Assembly: GCA_947179485.1 (NCBI GenBank)
Contig: OX359249.1
Coordinates: 55,067,402-55,131,401, forward strand
Reading direction: 5' to 3'
Length of the DNA: 64,000 nt
Source of the DNA: Allacma fusca
Lineage: Eukaryota; Arthropoda; Collembola; Symphypleona; Sminthuridae
Positions 53,352-61,300 of this stretch are shown here, piece after piece; position 1 is the first letter of the stretch; every line of letters begins with the position of its first letter. The notes below the pieces were generated by a model. That model was not told where the DNA came from, made no database searches, and saw only the letters and a program-made list of their open reading frames with translations. The position numbers were made by a program, and so were the translations under genes.

Positions 53352-53793
53352 GGCAAGCATCATAAAATGAGGATCGTTGTATTCATTGGAAGTCCGTTGG
53401 AGAATATCGAAGAGAATGAGCTCGTTCGGCTGGCCAAGCGATTAAAGAAAGAGTAGGTGAACGTTGACGTGGGTGCTTTCGGGGATGAACTTGTTAAAGA
53501 TCAAAAAGTTCTTAACAATTTCGTGGATGCATTGAATGGGCGCTATGGAACTGCAAGTCATCTCATTGTTGTTCCACCGGGACCCACTCTCACCGATGCT
53601 CTGCTGAATTCTCCAATACTTCAAAGTGAGGATGGTGCTCCAATCGGTGGTATGGGAGGAGGAGGATTTGACTTTGGTATTGATCCTAACGACGATCCTG
53701 AGTTTGCCCTGGATTTGCGTGTTTCCATGGAAGAACAGCGAGCTCGGCAAGAAGCCGAAGCTCGAGCACAAGTGGAAAGCTCGAATGAAGGAC
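53352..53793 (+). other. Rpn10: Rpn10 pseudogene exon 4 (end of VWA, UIM1) with nonsense codon
   Basis: Encodes [25 protein letters not shown], then TAG (53454-53456) where the family has Lys of KKEKVNVD, then [32 protein letters not shown], a Gly-rich linker and UIM1. In UIM1 the core reads [11 protein letters not shown]: the Ala that is essentially invariant in ubiquitin-interacting motifs is Asp (GAT at 53712-53714). The acceptor AATAATAG has a poor pyrimidine tract. The donor GAC|GTGAGT is good. Confidence 0.9.
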
Positions 53794-53907
53794 GTGAGTG
53801 CTATAAAGAGCAAAGCATATTCCTTAGAAACAAAAATCGCTATTGGTAAAAAGCATTTAGCTGTCAAACTGTACGACTAATAAGAATTTGGTGATGGAAT
53901 TATATAG

Positions 53908-54096
53908 CATCCAATGAAGAACAAATGTTGGAGGCAGCACTTCGAATGTCTATTCTTAATCATGAACTGAGTGGAGGAGCAACTGCTAGTGGTGGTGCTG
54001 CAGCTGTAGAGGCTCAAGGAGCACCTGATTTCTCCTCTATGTCGGAAGAAGAACAAATCGCTTATGCTATCCAAATGTCAATTCAGGATAGTTGAA
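53908..54096 (+). other. Rpn10: Rpn10 pseudogene exon 5 (UIM2) with nonsense codon
   Basis: Joins exon 4 in phase 1 to give SSNEGPSNEEQMLEAALRMS, then an Ala/Gly-rich stretch and UIM2, SEEEQIAYAIQMSIQDS, with its core Ala and Ser present. TGA at 54093-54095 lies one base before the donor GTAAGT, at a position that should be a sense codon since exon 6 continues in frame. Confidence 0.88.
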
Positions 54097-54173
54097 GTAA
54101 GTTCCATTTATCATAGCCAGTTTGCATTATTTTGAAATTTCGTTACACCCTTTACTTTACTTCATGAACTTAG

Positions 54174-54475
54174 TTCCATCGGATACGAAATCCGCTGATA
54201 CCCAGCCCGTTGACAGTGCATCAGTTAAAACAGAACCGGTGGAATCCAAGGACGTTGACACTGAAGGAGATGCTGCTACAGCCGACATTGAAGGAAAGGA
54301 TCACTTAAGGGATATTCTGGAAGGCCTCCCTAATTTTGATATGAAGAAAGAGTCCGAAGGAGCCGACAGCTCCAAAGCACCAGCTGCTGCTAGTGCGACC
54401 AAAAAGTCCCCGGAAAAGGATGCCAAGAGAAAACCTGATCCAAAAGCCTCCAGTGGCCCGTCTAAGAAGAAGTAA
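54174..54475 (+). other. Rpn10: Rpn10 pseudogene exon 6 (C-terminal tail)
   Basis: Follows a 77-bp intron ending ACTTAG. It encodes an acidic Thr/Glu/Asp-rich tail, then LRDILEGLPNFD, which corresponds to the LQSVLENLPGVD segment of the family, and a Lys-rich end, SGPSKKK, before TAA at 54473-54475. The frame is open throughout. Confidence 0.85.
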
Positions 54476-54573
54476 GGGTTTATTGAAGTAACATCTAAGA
54501 ATTTCTTCGGGAATCAGCATTGAATAGTTTGTAATTTATTATATATCGTCTTTAAAAAATTGTTCACTACAAA

Positions 54574-54579
54574 AATAAA
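54574..54579 (+). promoter_or_regulatory. Rpn10: polyadenylation signal of the Rpn10 copy
   Basis: AATAAA about 100 bases downstream of the TAA stop, followed by CAATCC and TTCTGATTGG, a spacing normal for insect 3' ends. Transcription of this copy is not shown by the sequence. Confidence 0.5.
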
Positions 54580-55120
54580 ACAATCCTTCTGATTGGAGCA
54601 CTAGTTTTCATTCACTTACAAGTAGATGCATTGCGAAAGTATTCAATAAATTATCCTTCCTTTCCCATCATTGGCTGCCTCTTTCGCTCTTGATTACACC
54701 AACATTACATCAGTCACCAACTTCATCATTTTTCCACTAACCAGTTATCTTTCTACATTTTAAAATTCATTCCCTCAAATTCTCATCAACCCTCACCCCA
54801 CACCCACCCAAAACACTCGCTCCGTGTTTTACCCCTGAAGTCCCTTACAATCATTTTTTAATACGACATCAAAATTCTCACAGCAATACGAGAAATCCCT
54901 TTATCAACCGATACCTCAACAAGGCTTTACTCTCACTATCAAATAAATAATTTTCTCTGTCACACACAAGGTGGCCTCAATATAAAACCCCGCCCCCCAA
55001 TTGATTTTTTTCCTTTACGGACAAAACTGGCTCAAATGTTAACTTGAAACAATTTACCACAATGGTGTTCCTCATAAGATCATGCAATTAGAAACTCTGC
55101 ATTTTGTTTGTTTAGGATGC
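54580..55120. other. intergenic region, no gene seen
   Basis: AT-rich DNA between the Rpn10 copy and the second TTAGG array. It includes a C-rich patch at about 54788-54835 (CCCTCACCCCACACCCACCC) and a poly-C run near 54990-54999. No open frame or repeat of note was seen. Confidence 0.6.
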
Positions 55121-55313
55121 GGTTAGGTTAGGTTAGGTTAGGTTAGGTTAGGTTAGGTTAGGTTAGGTTAGGTTAGGTTAGGTTAGGTTAGGTTAGGTTA
55201 GGTTAGGTTAGGTTAGGTTAGGTTAATTTAGGTTAGGTTAGGTTAGGTTAGGTTAGGTTAGGTTAGGTTAGGTTAGGTTAGGTTAGGTTAGGTTAGGTTA
55301 GGTTAGGTTAGGT
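55121..55313 (+). repeat. (TTAGG)n array, short
   Basis: About 39 copies of TTAGG in the same orientation as the long array at the window start. There is one variant unit (TTAATTTAGG at about 55223-55232). The left flank is unique sequence ending GATGC. On the right the last TAGG is shared with the first bases of Sat-B. Confidence 0.95.
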
Positions 55314-58300
55314 ATTAGGGTTTCGGGGGATACGTAAATTATGTTCATGTGTGGGAAGACATTACTTTGACTAAATACCGAGGGTGCTGTCGACTGTGGG
55401 GAAATATTTTAAATTGCAAGAAACTTGCCAGTCCATTTTTTGGCCACGTTGTAAGGGCTAGGTAACCCAGGTTTGTTACACTTGTAGCCAAAAAATGGGA
55501 CTAGTATACATCTCTTGCCCAAAGGTGACTCGCCAATCCACAAAGTATATGTTCCGAACTTTGGGAGACGCTCGGCCCATTTTTTGGTCATGTGCTCTGA
55601 TGACATTTATATTGGATACCGAGATTTAATCAAGTAAATGTTATAATTTCAACAGTACTGCGTCAGTTGACTCACGCAGCAATCAGTGTTGTATTAGCAA
55701 AGAAATTATTAAAATTTGCATTGAAATTACTTTGACCCATTTATCGGTCAAAGTCACTGGTCATGGTTCACGTTGGTTCCTACATCTTGAATATAATTAT
55801 TTAAAGTTTTTTATTTAATGCGCATGTATTTTGGAACAGCTGTATATACAGATTGAGTGTTTTAAATATTTTGACCCATTTCGGGTCAATGTTTTAAAAA
55901 ACGGCCAAACTGCTACGTATCCGCTAAGAACCTCCTGAGACGTTCGGGATGCCAAACTATTGAAGAAAATAATTTTGACAAAAAAATTGAAAAAAAAATG
56001 AAAAAAAATTGAAAAAATTATACGTTGAAAAAAATATTTCGAAAAAAACATAGTTTTGAAGAGTCGTAGCTTGCTTTAAAAACAAGTCAAGTCAAGCCAA
56101 GTACTTTGAGTTGACTCCATTAATTGGCACCAAATAGGTTTGTGGTGTGGCGGTCCTCCTATGGAGTTGACCTGGAGATGGAGAGACACACTTGGTGCGG
56201 GTTGTTTGTGCATTTGGATTTGTGTTGTGGTTAAGTTGTGCAGGACTTGAAGTTCCTTGGCCAAAGCCTGGTCAAGTGCCCAAAATGCATACATAGGTAT
56301 TAGGGTTTCGGGGGATACTTAAATTATGTTCATGTGTGGGAAGACATTACTTTGGCTAAATACCGAGGGTGCTGTCGACTGTGGGGAAATATTTTAAATT
56401 GCAAGAAACTTGCCAGTCCATTTTTTGGCCACGTTGTAAGGGCTAGGTAACCCAGGTTTGTTACACTTGTAGCCAAAAAATGGGACTAGTATACATCTCT
56501 TGCCCAAAGGTGACTCGCCAATCCACAAAGTATATGTTCCGAACTTTGGGAGACGCTCGGCCCATTTTTTGGTCATGTGCTCTGATGACATTTATATTGG
56601 ATACCGAGATTTAATCAAGTAAATGTTTTAATTTCAACAGTACTGCGTCAGTTGACTCACGCAGCAATCAGTGTTGTATTAGCAAAGAAATTATTAAAAT
56701 TTGCATTGAAATTACTTTGACCCATTTATCGGTCAAAGTCACTGGTCATGGTTCACGTTGGTTCCTACATCTTGAATATAATTATTTAAAGTTTTTTATT
56801 TAATGCGCATGTATTTTGGAACAGCTGTATATACAGATTGAGTGTTTTAAATATTTTGACCCATTTCGGGTCAATGTTTCAAAAAACGGCCAAACTGCTA
56901 CGTATCCGCTAAGAATCTCCTGAGACGTTCGGGATGCCAAACTATTGAAGAAAATAGTTTTGACACAAAAATTGAAAAAAAAAATGAAAAAAAATTAAAA
57001 AATTAAGTTTTGAAAAAAAAATTTTGAAAAAAACATAGTTTTGAAGAGTCGTAGCTTACTTACAAAACAAGTCAAGTCAAGCCAAGTACTTTGAGTTGAC
57101 TCCTTTAATTGGCACCAACTTAGGTTTCTGGTGTGGCGGTCCTCCTATAGAGTTGACCTGGAGATGGAGAGACACACTTGGTGTGGGTTGTTTGTGCATT
57201 TGGATTTGTGTTGTGGTTAAGTTGTGCAGGACTTGAAGTTCCTTGGCCAAAGCCTTGTCAAGTGCCCAAAATGCATACATAGGTATTAGGGTTTCGGGGG
57301 ATACGTAAATTATGTTCATGTGTGGGAAGACATTACTTTGACTAAATACCGAGGGTGCTGTCGACTGTGGGGAAATATTTTAAATTGCAAGAAACTTGCC
57401 AGTCCATTGTTTGGCCACGTTGTAAGGGCTAGGTAACCCAGGTTTGTTACACTTGTAGCCAAAAAATGGGACTAGTATACATCTCTTGCCCAAAGGTGAC
57501 TCGCCAATCCACAAAGTATATGTTCCGAACTTTGGGAGACGCTCGGCCCATTTTTTGGTCATGTGCTCTGATGACATTTATATTGGATACCGAGATTTAA
57601 TCAAGTAAATGTTATAATTTCAACAGTACTGGGTCAGTTGACTAACGAAGCAATCAGTGTTGTATTAGCAAAGAAATTATTAAAATTTGCATTGAAATTA
57701 CTTTGACCCATTTTTAGGTCAAAGTCACTGGTCATGGTTCACGTTGGTTCCTACATCTTGAATATAATTATTTAAAGTTTTTTATTTAATGCGCATGTAT
57801 TTTGGAACAGCTGTATATACAGATTGAGTGTTTTAAATATTTTGACCCATTTCGGGTCAATGTTTCAAAAAACGGCCAAACTGCTACGTATCCGCTAAGA
57901 ATCTCCTGAGACGTTCGGGATGCCAAACTATTGAAGAAAATAGTTTTGACACAAAAATTGAAAAAAAAAATGAAAAAAAATTAAAAAATTAAGTTTTGAA
58001 AAAAAATTTTTGAAAAAAACATAGTTTTGAAGAGTCGTAGCTTACTTACAAAACAAGTCAAGTCAAGCCAAGTACTTTGAGTTGACTCCTTTAATTGGCA
58101 CCAACTTAGGTTTGTGGTGTGGCGGTCCTCCTATAGAGTTGACCTGGAGATGGAGAGACACACTTGGTGTGGGTTGTTTGTGCATTTGGATTTGTGTTGT
58201 GGTTAAGTTGTGCAGGACTTGAAGTTCCTTGGCCAAAGCCTGGTCAAGTGCCCAAAATGCATACATAGGTATTAGGGTTTCGGGGGATACGTAAATTATG

Positions 58301-61300
58301 TTCATGTGTGGGAAGACATTACTTTGACTAAATACCGAGGGTGCTGTCGACTGTGGGGAAATATTTTAAATTGCAAGAAACTTGCCAGTCCATTTTTTGG
58401 CCACGTTGTAAGGGCTGGGTAACCCAATCGTGTTACACTTGTAGCCAAAAAATGGGACTAGTATACATCTCTTGCCCAAAGGTGACTCGCCAATCCACAA
58501 AGTATATGTTCCGAACTTTGGGAGACGCTCGGCCCATTTTTTGGTCATGTGCTCTGATGACATTTATATTGGATACCGAGATTTAATCAAGTAAATGTTA
58601 TAATTTCAACAGTACTGGGTCAGTTGACTAACGAAGCAATCAGTGTTGTATTAGCAAAGAAATTATTAAAATTTGCATTGAAATTACTTTGACCCATTTT
58701 TAGGTCAAAGTCACTGGTCATGGTTCACGTTGGTTCCTACATCTTGAATATAATTATTTAAAGTTTTTTATTTAATGCGCATGTATTTTGGAACAGCTGT
58801 ATATACAGATTGAGTGTTTTAAATATTTTGACCCATTTCGGGTCAATGTTTCAAAAAACGGTCAAACTGCTACGTATCCGCTAAGAATCTCCTGAGACGT
58901 TCGGGATGCCAAACTATTGAAGAAAATAATTTTGACACAAAAATTGAAAAAAAAATTGAAAAAAAATGAAAAAATTAAGTTTTGAAAAAAAATTTTTGAA
59001 AAAAACATAGTTTTGAAGAGTCGTAGCTTACTTACAAAACAAGTCAAGTCAAGCCAAGTACTTTGAGTTGACTCCTTTAATTGGCACCAACTTAGGTTTC
59101 TGGTGTGGCGGTCCTCCTATAGAGTTGACCTGGAGATGGAGAGACACACTTGGTGTGGGTTGTTTGTGCATTTGGATTTGTGTTGTGGTTAAGTTGTGCA
59201 GGACTTGAAGTTCCTTGGCCAAAGCCTGGTCAAGTGCCCAAAATGCATACATAGGTATTAGGGTTTCGGGGGATACGTAAATTATGTTCATGTGTGGGAA
59301 GACATTACTTTGACTAAATACCGAGGGTGCTGTCGACTGTGGGGAAATATTTTAAATTGCAAGAAACTTGCCAGTCCATTTTTTGGCCACGTTGTAAGGG
59401 CTGGGTAACCCAATCGTGTTACACTTGTAGCCAAAAAATGGGACTAGTATACATCTCTTGCCCAAAGGTGACTCGCCAATCCACAAAGTATATGTTCCGA
59501 ACTTTGGGAGACGCTCGGCCCATTTTTTGGTCATGTGCTCTGATGACATTTATATTGGATACCGAGATTTAATCAAGTAAATGTTATAATTTCAACAGTA
59601 CTGGGTCAGTTGACTAACGAAGCAATCAGTGTTGTATTAGCAAAGAAATTATTAAAATTTGCATTGAAATTACTTTGACCCATTTTTAGGTCAAAGTCAC
59701 TGGTCATGGTTCACGTTGGTTCCTACATCTTGAATATAATTATTTAAAGTTTTTTATTTAATGCGCATGTATTTTGGAACAGCTGTATATACAGATTGAG
59801 TGTTTTAAATATTTTGACCCATTTCGGGTCAATGTTTCAAAAAACGGCCAAACTGCTACGTATCCGCTAAGAATCTCCTGAGACGTTCGGGATGCCAAAC
59901 TATTGAAGAAAATAATTTTGACACAAAAATTGAAAAAAAAATGAAAAAAAATGAAAAAATTAAGTTTTGAAAAAAAAATTTTGAAAAAAACATAGTTTTG
60001 AAGAGTCGTAGCTTACTTACAAAACAAGTCAAGTCAAGCCAAGTACTTTGAGTTGACTCCTTTAATTGGCACCAACTTAGGTTTCTGGTGTGGCGGTCCT
60101 CCTATAGAGTTGACCTGGAGATGGAGAGACACACTTGGTGTGGGTTGTTTGTGCATTTGGATTTGTGTTGTAGTTAAGTTGTGCAGGACTTGAAGTTCCT
60201 TGGCCAAAGCCTGGTCAAGTGCCCAAAATGCATACATAGGTATTAGGGTTTCGGGGGATACGTAAATTATGTTCATGTGTGGGAAGACATTACTTTGACT
60301 AAATACCGAGGGTGCTGTCGACTGTGGGGAAATATTTTAAATTGCAAGAAACTTGCCAGTCCATTTTTTGGCCACGTTGTAAGGGCTAGGTAACCCAGGT
60401 TTGTTACACTTGTAGCCAAAAAATGGGACTAGTATACATCTCTTGCCCAAAGGTGACTCGCCAATCCACAAAGTATATGTTCCGAACTTTGGGAGACGCT
60501 CGGCCCATTTTTTGGTCATGTGCTCTGATGACATTTATATTGGATACCGAGATTTAATCAAGTAAATGTTATAATTTCAACAGTACTGCGTCAGTTGACT
60601 CACGCAGCAATCAGTGTTGTATTAGCAAAGAAATTATTAAAATTTGCATTGAAATTACTTTGACCCATTTTTAGGTCAAAGTCACTGGTCATGGTTCACG
60701 TTGGTTCCTACATCTTGAATATAATTATTTAAAGTTTTTTATTTAATGCGCATGTATTTTGGAACAGCTGTATATACAGATTGAGTGTTTTAAATATTTT
60801 GACCCATTTCGGGTCAATGTTTTAAAAAACGGCCAAACTGCTACGTATCCGCTAAGAACCTCCTGAGACGTTCGGGATGCCAAACTATTGAAGAAAATAA
60901 TTTTGACAAAAAAATTGAAAAAAAATGAAAAAAAATTGAAAAAATTATATGTTGAAAAAAATATTTCGAAAAAAACATAGTTTTGAAGAGTCGTAGCTTG
61001 CTTTAAAAACAAGTCAAGTCAAGCCAAGTACTTTGAGTTGACTCCATTAATTGGCACCAAATAGGTTTGTGGTGTGGCGGTCCTCCTATGGAGTTGACCT
61101 GGAGATGGAGAGACACACTTGGTGCGGGTTGTTTGTGCATTTGGATTTGTGTTGTGGTTAAGTTGTGCAGGACTTGAAGTTCCTTGGCCAAAGCCTGGTC
61201 AAGTGCCCAAAATGCATACATAGGTATTAGGGTTTCGGGGGATACGTAAATTATGTTCATGTGTGGGAAGACATTACTTTGACTAAATACCGAGGGTGCT

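Larger units (their letters stand above)
51669..54475 (+). pseudogene. Rpn10: Rpn10/PSMD4 (26S proteasome ubiquitin receptor) pseudogene, six exons
   Basis: Rpn10 sits in the 19S regulatory particle of the proteasome. Its N-terminal VWA domain docks it at the base-lid interface and its C-terminal UIM helices bind polyubiquitin. Conceptual exons are 51669-51694, 51870-51950 plus 52669-52728, 53103-53240, 53352-53793, 53908-54096 and 54174-54475. They total 1238 nt, close to a 412-residue product, the usual size (human 377, fly about 396). Family hallmarks are [69 protein letters not shown] (UIM1) and SEEEQIAYAIQMS (UIM2). It is broken by a MITE in exon 2, TGA at 53208-53210, TAG at 53454-53456 and TGA at 54093-54095, and exons 2 and 3 do not join in frame. 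Introns are retained, so it arose by DNA duplication, not retrotransposition. An intact copy must exist elsewhere. Confidence 0.93.

Noticed and set aside
53442..53880. Overlapping open frames opposite or shifted to Rpn10 exon 4
   Set aside because: They are shadows of the conserved coding frame; the Rpn10 frame carries all recognisable protein motifs.
51669..54475. Functional Rpn10 with stop-codon readthrough or an intron-like MITE
   Set aside because: Three separate stops and a phase break are present, and the MITE has no splice sites that would restore the exon exactly at the duplication. A pseudogene explains everything with no special mechanism.
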